From Arion vulgaris (taxonomy: Eukaryota > Mollusca > Gastropoda > Stylommatophora > Arionidae), in the NCBI GenBank assembly GCA_020796225.1, contig CM036753.1, positions 67,276,365 to 67,340,364 on the forward strand: DNA of 64,000 nt, given 5' to 3'. Shown one piece after another: positions 29,456-40,204 of this stretch. Position numbers and translations under genes: made by a program. The notes under the pieces are model-generated. The model searched no databases and had not been told where the DNA came from. It was given only the letters and a program-made list of their open reading frames with translations. Each line of letters begins with the position of its first letter. Within the stretch, counting starts at the first letter, position 1.

Positions 29456-29745
29456 TCTAATGGTGTTTTTATTCATTTGATAGTGTATATTTTCATCTGA
29501 CAGTGACTTCATTCATCTGACAGTGACTTCATTCATCTGACAGTGACTTCATTCATCTGACAGTGACTTCATTCATCTGACAGTGACTTCATTCATCTGA
29601 CAGTGACTTCATTCATCTGACAGTGACTTCATTCATCTGACAGTGGTTCATCATCTGACAGTTACTTCATTCATCTGACAGTGAATTCATTCATCTGACA
29701 GTGACTTCATTTTTCTGTCAGTGACTTCATTCATCTATCAGACCT
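29456..29745. repeat. 20-bp minisatellite, subarray b
   Basis: About 13 copies of TCATCTGACAGTGACTTCAT in the same 20-bp register as subarray a. Nearly perfect at 29495-29640. A short zone of mixed variants (29430-29495) joins the two. Confidence 0.95.
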
Positions 29746-29917
29746 GGCGATTATCCTGGGAAACTATAAAGAGGAAGGCCAGAGACGAAGAAAACTGGAT
29801 GACACCTGCTCAGGTTCTATGCTCCACAAGGAGTGGATAAGAATAAGCAAGCAAACTTCACCAAGATAGTATTAACTAGTCTCCGTTTGTTACCGTAACG
29901 TTTAAGGGTTTCTTCTT

Positions 29918-30190
29918 CTTCTTCTTCAGCGATCTCTGGTCATGCGCTTAATTTACTGTGACATAAACTGGGCAGACAGCTACAGGTCTGTCAGGTTTCC
30001 CAAAGCTTATTTTAGGTTGATTGGGTGTGGCCATATGTTGCTTCTCAGCTCATACAGGAGAGGACAGTCCTGCAGGACATGCTCTGGTGTCTGTTCCGCC
30101 TGCTGACACTGGCAGAGAGCAGTTTGACTTATTCCTAGTGTATATAAGTGTTTGTTGAGTCTGCAGTGCCCGGTACTTAGTAGAATTTAA
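29918..30190 (-). pseudogene. LINE-K C-terminus and GAA-tailed 3' end
   Basis: The minus strand reads TGHCRLNKHLYTLGISQTAL, then CQCQQAEQTPEHVLQDCPLL and YELR. This is the cysteine/histidine C-terminal module of RNase H-bearing LINEs. The 3' end is ATGACCAGAGATCGCTGAAG, then a GAAGAAG tail (CTTCTTCTTCTTCTTC on the plus strand). Confidence 0.85.
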
Positions 30191-30264
30191 TTAAAATTAG
30201 TAGAAGTTAATTGGAAACAAGAGCAACGTAACAAAATAACATAAGAATAAAAAGAGGTGTTAGT

Positions 30265-30535
30265 TTGTTCCTTCGTGCCCAACGCGGCACATAGGGCAGA
30301 GGTTTAGATCTCAATGTAATGCGGTTCGTTGCTAGCTGTTGGAGATCTCATAAGGTTTTACATCCCAATAGTTTACTTTCTGTTGGATTGTTCTTCGAAG
30401 AGTGGTCTTAGGTCTTCCACGTTTTCTTTTCTCAACTGGTGACCACATAAGGACTTGTTGATTTAGTCTCTTTTCGTCTGATCTAAGAACATGACCTACA
30501 TATTTCCACCTTCGTTTCATTATAATATTTGATAC
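30265..30535 (-). pseudogene. LINE-M type C-terminus
   Basis: The minus strand is open: MKRRWKYVGHVLRSDEKRLN, then QQVLMWSPVEKRKRGRPKTT and LRRTIQQKVN. RTE-like motif order (W-x-Y-x-GHVLR, KRKRGRPKTT). I cannot assign it to one of the other groups. Confidence 0.75.
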
Positions 30536-30555
30536 GGGTTGTTGCTACATTAATA

Positions 30556-30812
30556 CAGGGTGTTCAAGATTAAAGCAGCTCCATTGACAAATCGAAAGTT
30601 GCCAGATAATCTATCGCGTTATGTTTATGTACTATTTAAACCGGTTCTGACTAGCTGTTTTACGTCACATTTGTTCATCGCCCCTTCCGCACTACAATTA
30701 CATACCGTCACATAACATTGACCTATACTACGTCATAACTGAACCTTGTCATTTTCATACATATATGCCAGATTGACTCCATTCACAGGCTGCTATTATC
30801 TTGAACACCCTG
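30556..30812. mobile_element. Mariner-like MITE, 257 bp
   Basis: Terminal inverted repeats CAGGGTGTTCAAGAT are perfect for 15 bp and continue to about 24 bp with two mismatches. Flanked by TA on both sides (30554-30555 and 30813-30814). This is the mariner/Tc1 hallmark. No coding sequence. Confidence 0.95.
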
Positions 30813-30814
30813 TA

Positions 30815-31744
30815 GAACGTTACACATTTAGATACATCCTCTGTTTCCGAAATACTGGGGTTTTTACGATTGAGGATTATTAGACATCAGATCAACCGAC
30901 CATAGCAAGTACGAAGAAAACAACACCTTCCATCTTGAAACCGGAACCGGAAAACCAGATAAATAAGAGTGCAACATGGTTATAGAGTTTGAAATATGAT
31001 ATCTCGCAAGATGTTTGCTCTGCTGTACTATTGAACGACATCTAGGCATGAACTATGTAGAGACTCTCGGCGTTAGATATTCATGATTACTTGACATACA
31101 ATACATTCGTGTACGTATGAGAGGTGGATCGATTGCGCAGATTGACAGATTATACCGAAATCAGAACCCAACAATACTTTAAGAGAGAATATCTGACACC
31201 AGACATTCAATATCCGTCAACAGAAGAAAAACTGGGGATACGCTCCCAAGTTTCATTTTAAAACAAATCAATGACAACAAATAATTGGAACAAAATGTTA
31301 ACATAGCAACCAAATTTAAAAAAAACCGTGTTGTTGTAAAAAAGAAATGTCAACCTATACAAGTTGAAATTAAAGTAAATTAGAAAAATACATACAAATG
31401 AAAGAAACTAAAGATCTAATCGATTCGTAGTCTAAGGTGTCTAATAACATAAGAAGAATGAAGACAACGAGGAAGTCAAAAGTTAATTTAGAAGTGGAAA
31501 CAAGCGTAACTTAAGAAAATAAACATAAGAATAGGTAAGAGTGCAACATGTTGAAATATTTGTTTTTACTGGATACAAACTGTATCCTCTTAGAATGTTG
31601 CAATTGTGATAACAAAAAGTTATGTTTTTGTTTTGTTTTTGGTGAAATGAATATTTGAGATGCGCAAAATTATAATACATTTTTTTATTCAAGGAGCAAT
31701 CTAAGGATTCAAGATCAACTGAGATATAGTTAATTTAATTGCAT
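30815..31744. other. Unassigned AT-rich DNA
   Basis: No recognised repeat or protein. Minor frames of 60-70 codons on the minus strand look random. Confidence 0.45.
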
Positions 31745-31974
31745 ATCCTTTACAGGAAATTGCGAATCAACTGCAGCTTTTTAACGCTGTTTGTGATTTT
31801 TCTAGGCAATATTACGCTCAGTAGTTTGCCATTGCTTTCTGAATGGGTGGTGCCATCGTCCTTTTGTAAAATCCACTCGAAACAATTTGCAACCAAACTG
31901 TTCGCAGCGTGATTCGAACTCAGAACGTCGTGGTTAATAGACCGAGTCACTATCTGCTAAGCCACAGATGCCAC
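31745..31974 (-). mobile_element. S1 SINE, alternative head
   Basis: Minus-strand head GGCATCTGTGGCTTAGCAGA, then TAGTGACTCGGTCTATTAAC and B box GAGTTCGAATCACGC. The body is shared with the other S1 copies. Same head type as 13965. Confidence 0.85.
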
Positions 31975-32247
31975 CTACAAACATACAAACATAGAAACGC
32001 ACACATCTGAAACATTTATACAATCCACAGAAGTTTATTTAAATTTAACAACACTGTTTTGTGCCCCAAGAGACCGTCATTATCTTGTCTTACAAATCCA
32101 ATGTGAAGAGAACTAAGCAATGATATGAATGCCGGTGATATAACTTATTATGGAAAATATTTTTTGTAGAAAGCAGTTTTTGGAAACAACAAGGTTGTAT
32201 TAATGCATATGTTTTTTTTAGGAAGTCATAAGTGGCGAGAATATGGG
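31975..32247. other. Unassigned DNA
   Basis: Short ACATACAAACATAGAAACGCAC-type sequence at the left, otherwise nothing recognised. Confidence 0.35.
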
Positions 32248-32515
32248 GGATCTTCTTCTTTTTCTTCTTCGAACTCTCCATATCGACCCCTTGTTAACCA
32301 CTCTGTTGGGTTTGTATGTGATCTGAGTCTACGACCGATTGTACGTTGTGCCATTTATGCGCCTACAAGTAAGCCAGCACATCCAATTTCAGCGACGCTT
32401 TTATTTGCTAGGTAGCTTCCTAGACCCCTACCTCAGTTGTCTCCTTTGACATGTCTTGTAGGTAGCAGTGATAATATTCTTTGCTTCACTTGAGAGCCCC
32501 GGCAACACAGGGCGG
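32248..32515 (-). mobile_element. S4 retroposon, full length
   Basis: Tail seen as CTTCTTCTTTTTCTTCTTCG. Body with CTCCATATCGACCCCTTGTT, GCGCCTACAAGTAAGCCAGC and GACATGTCTTGTAGGTAGCA. The 5' end lies near CCCGGCAACACAGGGCG. Confidence 0.9.
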
Positions 32516-32744
32516 AATATGGGGTAAACAAGAGCACTGACTCAAATACAAGTACATAAACATGTGAGTTATTATGAGGCACCTCTCCCATATCACCAAT
32601 CCTATATGGCAGCATGCTACACTACAACTCAATAAATGTGGGTAAAAAAAGTGGGGTATTTTGGCAATAAACTGAACAGTAAGATGCATGTCCCAATCTG
32701 TTCAAATGCATGTCCCATTAGAAAGATACCAAAAGTAAAAGAAC

Positions 32745-32975
32745 CTTTTAATACCTCGAGGTATACTGGGTAATATAGTGTTAGGCCAGTTTTTTTCATT
32801 GATCCTCGGCACACGATGGGTGATGTGGTCAAGATCACACCGTCCACCTTTACTTCCAAATGCTTTTCCTGGTACAAAAAACTGAGGATGTGTCGATTTG
32901 AGAGTTGTTACGGTCTGAAAAATAGTCCACGCCCACTTCCCTCCGTTACCACTAGCCTAAGAAGCGAATTCACTA
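32745..32975 (-). mobile_element. S5 SINE, decayed
   Basis: Plus-strand words TACCTCGAGGTATACTGGGT, CTCGGCACACGATGGGTGAT and GTGGTCAAGATCACACCG match S5. The tRNA-like head near 32940-32975 is eroded (AGCCTAAGAAGCGAATTCAC). Confidence 0.75.
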
Positions 32976-33369
32976 TTAGAAACATGCATACCCTTTATGT
33001 GGCTGGAGAAAGCCAGAAGGATATTGACTAAACCTGATAATAGAGAACCAATGTGGTTAACGTTCTGATGACTGAAACTCGTGAAGGAGCAGTAACCCAG
33101 GGTAAGACAAAACTGTTGTCTTGAGAAAATATCGACACATATCTAGACTCTAGAGTCTAGTGGCGAGGAATAAGCACAGTGAGCCCTATCTTGGCTGATT
33201 TATCGTTGAACAGCGTAGAGAGCACAGTAGTGTTATAACAGTTTAATTCTGGTTCCTGTCCGAAGTTAGTAGAGAATAAACATACACATCAGTTTTACAA
33301 TGACATTGTACAAATGACAAGAGCACAAGCTTTATTTGATGACTGAAGTCGAGCGTGCGTTGCCGGACT
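32976..33369. other. Unassigned DNA
   Basis: Nothing recognised. Confidence 0.4.
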
Positions 33370-33611
33370 CATAAGGGGAGCAAAGAATAGTAACACTGCA
33401 ACCTACAAGACATGTTGTAGGAGGCGACTGAGGTAGGAGTTATGGAAGCTTCCTAGTAAATAAAAAGCGTCACAGAAATCAGATGGGCTGGCCTACTTGT
33501 AGGCTCATAACTGGCACAACGTACAATCACTCTTAGGCTCAGATCACATACAAATCACAAAGAGTAGTTTAATCAGTAGTCAATATGGAGCGTTCGAAGA
33601 AGAAGAAGAAG
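33370..33611 (+). mobile_element. S4 retroposon, full length
   Basis: Starts near AGGGGAGCAAAGAATAGTAA and contains GATGGGCTGGCCTACTTGTA and GCACAACGTACAATCACTC. It ends in GTTCGAAGAAGAAGAAGAAG. The 118-bp array begins directly at this tail. Confidence 0.9.
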
Positions 33612-34207
33612 AAGACTGACTGAAGAAGAATATGCTATATTTTTATATATTGTCATCATGCCGATCTTGTTAGTTGCAACCGGGAAGATGGGAAGTCAGA
33701 TCTTTGAGATGGTGTTAGTTCTACCTGAGAAGATTGACTAAAGAAGAAAATGCTATATTTTTATATATTGTCATCATGCCAATCCTGTTAGTTGCAACCG
33801 GGAAGATGGGAAGTCAGATCTTTGAGATGGTGTTAGTTCTACCTGAGAAGATTGACTACAGAAGAAAATGCTATATTTTTATATATTGTCATCATGCCGA
33901 TCTTGTTAGTTGCAACCGGGAAGATGGGAAGTCAGATCTTTGAGATGGTGTTAGTTCTACCTGAGAAGATTGACTAAAGAAGAAAATGCTATATTTTTAT
34001 ATATTGTCATCATGCCAATCCTGTTAGTTGCAACCGGGAAGATGGGAAGTCAGATCTTTGAGATGGTGTTAGTTCTACCTGAGAAGATTGACTACAGAAG
34101 AAAATGCTATATTTTTATATATTGTCATCATGCCGATCCTGTTAGTTGCAACCGGGAAGATGAGAAGTCAGATCTTTGAGATGGTGTTAGTTCTACCTGA
34201 GAAGATT
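33612..34207 (+). repeat. 118-bp tandem repeat with dimer structure
   Basis: Five copies at 118-bp spacing (starts near 33612, 33730, 33848, 33966, 34084). Variants alternate: copies 2 and 4 have GACTAAAG and CCAATCCTG; copies 1 and 3 have CCGATCTTG, with GACTACAG in copies 3 and 5. The real repeat is therefore a 236-bp dimer. Identical 69-codon frames at 33734 and 33970 follow from this. Confidence 0.95.
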
Positions 34208-34226
34208 GTGGAATTTTTTTAATTGG

Positions 34227-34396
34227 CGATACGTTTAACGAGCTGTCATGATTACTAACCCAAACACAGAGGAAGTAGCAGACGAATATGAGTAGTAATT
34301 CTGCAGAGTTTTTACGTTTAACGAGCTAGCATGATTACTAACCCAAACACAGAAGGGAAAGTAGCAGACGAATATGAGTAGTAATTTTGCAGTGCT
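34227..34396. repeat. Two copies of an 85-bp sequence
   Basis: ACGTTTAACGAGCTGTCATG...GAATATGAGTAGTAATTCTG is repeated once with few changes, just downstream of the 118-bp array. Confidence 0.9.
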
Positions 34397-34409
34397 ATGT
34401 AAAACCGAT

Positions 34410-34660
34410 GCTGGTCTAAAGGGTCTAACACCGAAGGATTGACTTCACTGCACCCGATTTTACCATATATCTCTCGGTCCGTCTCCTCATAAAGAGTATA
34501 CATGCCGAGAGTATTTCTCAAAGCATGAACTCCATAGCTCCAGCAACAATCCTATTTGGACTTGGAAAAAACGCGATTGTGAATAGAACAGCGATGTTGG
34601 AATTTGAACCCACGATCTTAGTAACGCAATGCAAAAGCAAAACCACTTTTCCACAGAAAC
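34410..34660 (-). mobile_element. S2 SINE
   Basis: Plus-strand words GAAGGATTGACTTCACTGCA, TCTCGGTCCGTCTCCTCA, GCTCCAGCAACAATCCTA and GGAATTTGAACCCACGAT. Head eroded but placed correctly. Confidence 0.85.
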
Positions 34661-35319
34661 TCCTCCAATGCTGGTGTTAATCGTTAATGAAACTATCAGC
34701 ATAGATTGCTTGAAGGAGCATATTCTCCCTGTGGAAAATTATGCATTTCATCAACGTTGTCAATGTTCAATGCTAAGAGGTGAAAGAAAAATAGAATGGC
34801 GTTTAATTGTATGTCTAGTTAGACAGAAAGAAATGGACAAGTTTCTGTTAAAAACCAAAAGAAAGAATACATTTTAATTGTATGTCTGGTTAGACAAGAC
34901 GAACTACTCAATTATTTACCACCCAAAAAAAACCTGGAAAAACTGGAAAATAATTATAAAACAGACATGGAGATAAAAACTTGAACATCTTAACAAGATG
35001 GTTGGATAAACAACAATCATGTAAAGTATTGAAATGATCAAATGACAAGCGACTGTAAAAAAAAATCCATCGTTCAAGACACTATAAAAACGATGATACA
35101 AAGTATTAGAATAAGCATTGCATGGCTCTATGAGTTAATAGAGTTCAAGAACTCAATTTCACAAATTCTAAGCTTCTATAATTTTATCTTCAGACACTAT
35201 TTGGTTTATTATTAATCTAAAATAAATTATAATATCCAGCAGATTTATATGTAGAAATGTCAATGTAATAAAGCAGCAATTTCTTGCAGTATCTTCTAGA
35301 ATAACAATTTATTATTCCA
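34661..35319. other. Unassigned AT-rich DNA
   Basis: Contains the near-repeat TTTAATTGTATGTCTAGTTA / TTTAATTGTATGTCTGGTTA (34802 and 34873). No element recognised. Confidence 0.4.
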
Positions 35320-35975
35320 GACTCTGGTCTGGAAACTATTTTCTTTGCTTTGGTATTAATGTAGAATTTGTATAACAATTTTGAAAGATTATGACTTAGA
35401 ATAGTAGAAAAAATTAGAAAAAAAAGTCAACGCGTTGCCATGGAAACAATACAAAATGGCCGCTAAGCACAAAATTTCAAATCCCTAAGGCTCTGAAGTT
35501 AATGAATATAAATGAATTCTGTTTTCACTCTAAGGTGCGCAATTGTAATATCTACAAAATTACTGATCCTTTTTAGGATATATTAAATATTACATTTTAT
35601 ATGAATTTTTGTGTAAACACACCCTCCAAAAACAGCTTTTTTGACCACATTTTGAGGGAATTTTTACCCAAAAATTTATAAAAATTAAATATTTAATATA
35701 TCCTAAAAATCATGTGTAATATTTTAGATATTACAATTGCGCACCTTAGAGTGAAAACAGAATTCATTTACATTAATTAGATTCAGAGCCTTAGGGATTT
35801 GAAATTTTGTTTTTGCGGCTATTTTGTATTGTTTCCATGGCAACACTTTGACATTTTTTTTTTACTAATTTTTTCTACTATTCTAAGTCATACTCTTTCA
35901 AAATGCTTATACAAATTTTATATTAATATGAAAACAACGAAAATAGATTCTTGATTTTCAAGACCCGAATCCCCC
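35320..35975. repeat. Long imperfect inverted repeat (foldback element)
   Basis: Two arms of about 300 bp face each other around about 35645. Examples: CTAAGGTGCGCAATTGTAAT (35531) against ATTACAATTGCGCACCTTAG (35732); GTTGCCATGGAAACAATACA (35437) against TGTATTGTTTCCATGGCAAC (about 35826); GACTTAGAATAGTAGAAAAA on the left against TTTTTCTACTATTCTAAGTC on the right. The whole unit could form one hairpin. The right terminus is GACCCGAATCCCCCTTAA. No transposase frame. Confidence 0.9.
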
Positions 35976-36204
35976 TTAATGTAGCATTACGTTGAACGTG
36001 TGTTTGATTTGTCAAAAAGTTTTTTCAACTGAAGCAATAACGTTTTCTAAGCTACAAGAGATTTTGACTAAAATGCAGTCTGACAAAAAAGGATAAAGAT
36101 TTGTTATACTTTCAAGTTCTAGAAGAAACATATTTTGAATGTCCAACTATATCAACACTTTTTTCTTGGTACTTTTTCGCAACGAGATAATGACGAATTC
36201 TATC

Positions 36205-36790
36205 TATATCTTCTTCGTATCCCGATTGATACATAAGGCTTCCACGAGAGACTTCCACTGTTGCCGTTCTGCTGCCTTTCTACCAATCATCTCCCACGTC
36301 AGGCTGCACTCCTTCCTCTTTCACAGTTCTTCACCATGTTTCCTTTAGTCGTTCAGCATTCTCTTTCCATCCGATGTCCATCTGAGAGCTGTCCTAGCCA
36401 ATGCCCTCATACAACATACGACATACATGTCCAATCCACCTCCATCTTCGTCTTGTTATGATGGTCTCCAAAGATGCACAGTCCGTTCGTTTCAAAGCTC
36501 CTCATTTGTTATGGTATTATGCCAGAAAATTTGCAGGAATCTTCTTGAACATTTATTCTGAAAAGTCTCCAATTTGTGTATTATGTGTTGGGCCATTTTC
36601 CAGCATTCACTACTGTATAATAGCACTCCCAGTATATTACTTCTATATGTTTTAAGTTTTGTCCTAAGATTTAGTCCTTTTGTTTTCCAGATTTTGTTGA
36701 ACATGGCAAAAGTTTGTCTTTCCTTCTTGATTTTTTCAATGATACCATTTTCTTAAGATCTATCTTGTGATACTGTACTTCTCAGGTATA
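36205..36790 (-). pseudogene. LINE-D thumb and C-terminus (copy 3)
   Basis: Minus strand: EKIKKERQTFAMFNKIWKTK, SNILGVLLYSSECWKMAQHI, QNKCSRRFLQIFWHNTITNE, then with frameshifts ARTALRWTSDGKRM, LTWEMIGRKAAERQQWKSLV and EALCINRDTK. This shows the link from the RT thumb (Y-S-S-E-C-W) to the C-terminal block of LINE-D. Confidence 0.85.
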
Positions 36791-37271
36791 ATGACGGGTT
36801 ACAAACGTCTTATAATTTTTCATTATTAGTTGCCCAAGCGGGGAAACCACACAATTGGTGAGGAATTAATCTTGCCGGCAGTAGAAGAAGTAATAAACAC
36901 TGTGCATCATAAGCCAGGCTCAGATATCATCAAGAAAATTACTTTGAGCCATAATTAAGTGCAAAAAAAGCCCGATGAAATGTCTAAATGCGTTGAAAAA
37001 CGATTGTGCGATTATTTGAAGACATGCCAATTTTCATTCAACTTCATGAATCAAGTCTCACATATAACGAAACGCTAATCTTATCATACTTACAATTCAT
37101 AAAAGAAGAAAAGTTTGTCAAGAATTATTATTTGCTAAAATTTGGAAGCGGATACAAAGGGATAATCTATATTTAATATGATGAATAAGTTTTTTCAAGA
37201 GAAAGACGTTCATATTTGTAATATTTTGTCTGCTGCTACTGATGGAGCTCCATATTTTTTTTAGTAATCAA
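36791..37271. other. Unassigned DNA
   Basis: Words such as ATGCCAATTTTCATTCAACT and AAGAATTATTATTTGC gave no recognisable protein. Possibly a decayed DNA transposon, but this is unsupported. Confidence 0.3.
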
Positions 37272-37510
37272 TATCGGCGTCTGTATCTTAAGCGGTAGTA
37301 AGCTCCATCACAATCTAAGCGTACCTGGTTCAAATACCTGGTTGGAAGCAAATTCATGTCCGTGTATTTTTACGAAAGGTAAAAATAGACCAGAACGTTC
37401 AGAAAGCAATTGAAAACTACTGAACGAATAAGTGGTGCCTAAAAAACGACAACTCGTTTACTGTGGTTGATGGCGAAGTTCTATAAAGGATATGTCACGA
37501 TTTTCATTTC
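37272..37510 (+). mobile_element. S1 SINE
   Basis: Head GTCTGTATCTTAAGCGGTAG, then TAAGCTCCATCAC. Body GTTCAGAAAGCAATTGAAAA, CTACTGAACGAATAAGTG and CTATAAAGGATATGTCACGA. Confidence 0.85.
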
Positions 37511-37604
37511 AATAAAAGAGCACATATACATATAATAAATAAAATAGTTCAACTTTTGTAAATTAAATGACACATATCCTATTGTTTTCACTGTGAGATC
37601 AGCT

Positions 37605-37890
37605 TGTATCTATTTAGTAATAATAATAATTCCTCTCGTACCAGTATACGTTACATAGAGCCTGCAAGCAATTTCTCCATACCGCTCTATCTTGGGCAAC
37701 TCCCTCAATCTCCTCCATGAACTGAAACCGATATTTTTTGCCTCTCTCAGCATAGTTCGTTTTAGGGTCTCCTTATGTCGCTCTCTCTTGAACCCTTTGC
37801 ATTCCATTTCAATGCCTCCTTTGATATTCGTTGATCATTTATTCTCAAGGTCTGTCCAACATATCTCCATATTCTCCTTCTTATAACAGT
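37605..37890 (-). pseudogene. LINE-F 3' end (copy 2)
   Basis: Minus strand: MECKGFKRERHKETLKRTML, REAKNIGFSSWRRLRELPKI, ARRLYV-like end, and a 3' tail GAGGAATTATTATTATTAC. Parallel to 52180-52720. Confidence 0.75.
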
Positions 37891-38113
37891 TGTTATCTAT
37901 TTACTAAAGTAAAAATGGCAATATCAACATTTCTGATAATCATATGTACTAACACATTTTTTATCAATATAATTATTGCAGTTGTCACTGGTACTGCGAT
38001 TGCAACTGTCCTTGTTCAAGGTAAACATTGTTTTTTTACGAGTTCAATTAAACTTTTTGTGGAAATACAACTACTGTAATTTATTCTACATCAGTTCATA
38101 TGATTAATTGATT

Positions 38114-38372
38114 CTTCTTCTTCCAATGCTCCATATCGACGACATTAAACCACTCTTTGTGATATGTTTGTGATCTAAGCTTAAGAGCGATTATACGTTG
38201 TGCCAGTTATGCGTCTACGAGTAAGCCAGTAAATCCGATTTCTGCGACGTTTTTTATTTCCTATGATAGCTTCCCTATGCCTTACCTCAGTCATCTCTTA
38301 CGACATGCCTTGTAGGTCACAGTAGTACTATTCTTTGCTTCAATTGCGGGCCCTAGCAATACAATGGCGATA
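38114..38372 (-). mobile_element. S4 retroposon, full length
   Basis: Tail seen as CTTCTTCTTCCAATGCTCCA, then ATCGACGACATTAAACCACT, TACGTTGTGCCAGTTATGCG and CGACATGCCTTGTAGGTCAC, with 5' end near CAATGGCG. Confidence 0.85.
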
Positions 38373-38384
38373 TTAATTGATTGA

Positions 38385-38510
38385 TATCATCATCATTGCA
38401 CTTCGGTGAGTTACCATGTGTGCTCGATGTCTTTCTTACACATGAAGTTCTCAACGGTAGTGCACGAACTTCGCAGCACCGCCCAGGGTCTCCGATGTAA
38501 ATTTTGAAAA
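38385..38510. repeat. S8 dispersed repeat, copy 1
   Basis: Shares ATCATTGCACTTCGGTGA, TTTCTTACACATGAAGTTCT and GTAGTGCACGAACTTCGCAG with 51370-51495. Nature unknown. Confidence 0.65.
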
Positions 38511-39424
38511 TGGTAAAAGTATTTCACAAAAGTTTACATTTACTGGTGATAATGTAAATTTTAAAATCTAAGGGAAAAAACCGAAACGAAACTCACAATA
38601 CACACCACAATTTCCTTTCAATCTCACTAGTGATAGTTAACTTTTCAATTATGTCTCTTGAGCTAACCTGACATAAAACATCGATATTAACTTTCTTGAT
38701 TTGTTTGTTTTAATTTGAAACCAGCGTTAACAGCATGCAAACAGTCGGCTATCTCTAGGACGTCATTAAATATTTAATGTTCTTATCTTTAAATATCTTG
38801 TTCATACAATAACAGCAGTTACATTTTAGCTGCTCCAGAAACATTCAATTCTCTAGATAATGGAATGTAAGGACATTTTTTAAACTGGAACCCATTTGTG
38901 CGGCAAATAATCGAACTTTAGAATAAACATAACAGAAACTAAAAAAATATCTCAGACATTAAATTATTCTGGTTTGAGTTCGACACAGGGATCCTCAAAC
39001 TCAAGCCATCCCTTAATTTATAGAAAGCAACGATTACTGATAACTAGAAATGATATTGAATTTTAGGTTACTAAATAAGATTTTGTTGTTTTTTAATTTA
39101 TAGAAAGCAACGATTACTGATAACTAGAAATGATATTCTTGTGTGTGTGTTGTTTAATTTATGCGTTCAAAAGTATTTTCGACTTGGACACAAAGAGAGT
39201 TGCACGGGAAAAGGTGGTTCAATCCCACACTCGACTTTTCACATGAGAAGAAAGGAATTGGTCCTCCTACCCCCTGCACAGAAATTTAAGCTATAGAAAT
39301 GTGATAGGAAGTGATTTAATATCATAAGGTCTCAAAAAGCTAAGGGGATTTGTATTTTATTATTATATATATATATTGTTTAAGATCGTACGTGTGTTCT
39401 GGTAAAATACGTCCTCTAACCAAG
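38511..39424. other. Mostly unassigned DNA with a 46-bp direct repeat
   Basis: TTAATTTATAGAAAGCAACG and the following 26 bp occur at about 39014 and again at about 39093. A (TA)n stretch lies at about 39363. Around 39200 a GGTTCAATCCC word resembles a B box, but no full tRNA-like structure is seen. Confidence 0.45.
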
Positions 39425-39575
39425 GCATGACACCATGATAAAACATTTACTAGAGGGGAAGTTGAGGGAGGAAGAGCAAGAGGAAGACCGAGAGATAAGT
39501 GGGAGGGAAACTTTAAGAAATGGACAGGTTACAGTCTGGCAGTGTGCAACACCAAGGCGAAAGCAGAGGATTGGA
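39425..39575 (+). mobile_element. LINE-G 3' fragment
   Basis: Plus-strand CATGACACCATGATAAAACA, then GAGAGATAAGTGGGAGGGAA and CAGTCTGGCAGTGTGCAACA match the 3' part of the minus-strand LINE-G at 45400-45540 almost word for word. Confidence 0.85.
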
Positions 39576-39589
39576 TTTATTAACAACTT

Positions 39590-39927
39590 GTTAAGACGTA
39601 CGTGTCTGAGATGCTGAACCAAGAACTGTTACATGGTGTTAACAAGAGAATATCACCACCATCCAAAAGAGACAGTAGAGAAGGATCGAACATGTGATAC
39701 GTATGGAGACTGTCACAAAAACTACACTGAGATGGACGCCAGAGGGTAAACGAAAACGTGGAAGACCCAAAACGACCTAGAAGAGAACAGAAGAACAAGA
39801 TCTGAAAGAAATGAATCATGGATGCTTCGCAGTACAGAAAACATCCAAGAATAGAAAAGAAAGGTGTGCATTTGCTGCCTCTATTAGCGTCATAGGCCAG
39901 AGAGAGAGAGAGAGAGAGAGAGAGAAA
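39590..39927 (+). pseudogene. LINE-E C-terminus with (AG)n tail
   Basis: Decoded with stops: QENITTIQK, RRIEHVIRMETVTKTTLRWT, PEGKRKRGRPKTT, DLKEMNHG. It ends ...GTCATAGGCCAGAGAGAGAG, a 28-bp GA run (39900-39927) that is probably its 3' tail. Confidence 0.75.
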
Positions 39928-40059
39928 TGAAATGCTTGTCTATAGCCAACCAATACACAATATTCAAAAAGATGTAGAAATATTTCATGTAATTTTCTAT
40001 GCCAAACTTAGTTTTCTATATCCTGAAGTAAAGAAAAAAAGTATAGGAATATTTTTCAT

Positions 40060-40130
40060 GCCATGTGGTGTGGTAACATACGGTGTTAGGTTCGTATGTT
40101 TTACTGATCGGCAGTCGAGATCCTAATTAC
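40060..40130 (-). mobile_element. S5 SINE fragment
   Basis: ATGTGGTGTGGTAACATACG, GTGTTAGGTTCGTATG and GATCGGCAGTCGAGATCC resemble the S5 3' part. Weak. Confidence 0.4.
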
Positions 40131-40204
40131 TATAAACGCTGGTGACGATTCATGGGTACATCATTAGGACCTTGAAAACAAGCATCAGTCTACGGAATGC
40201 AGAC

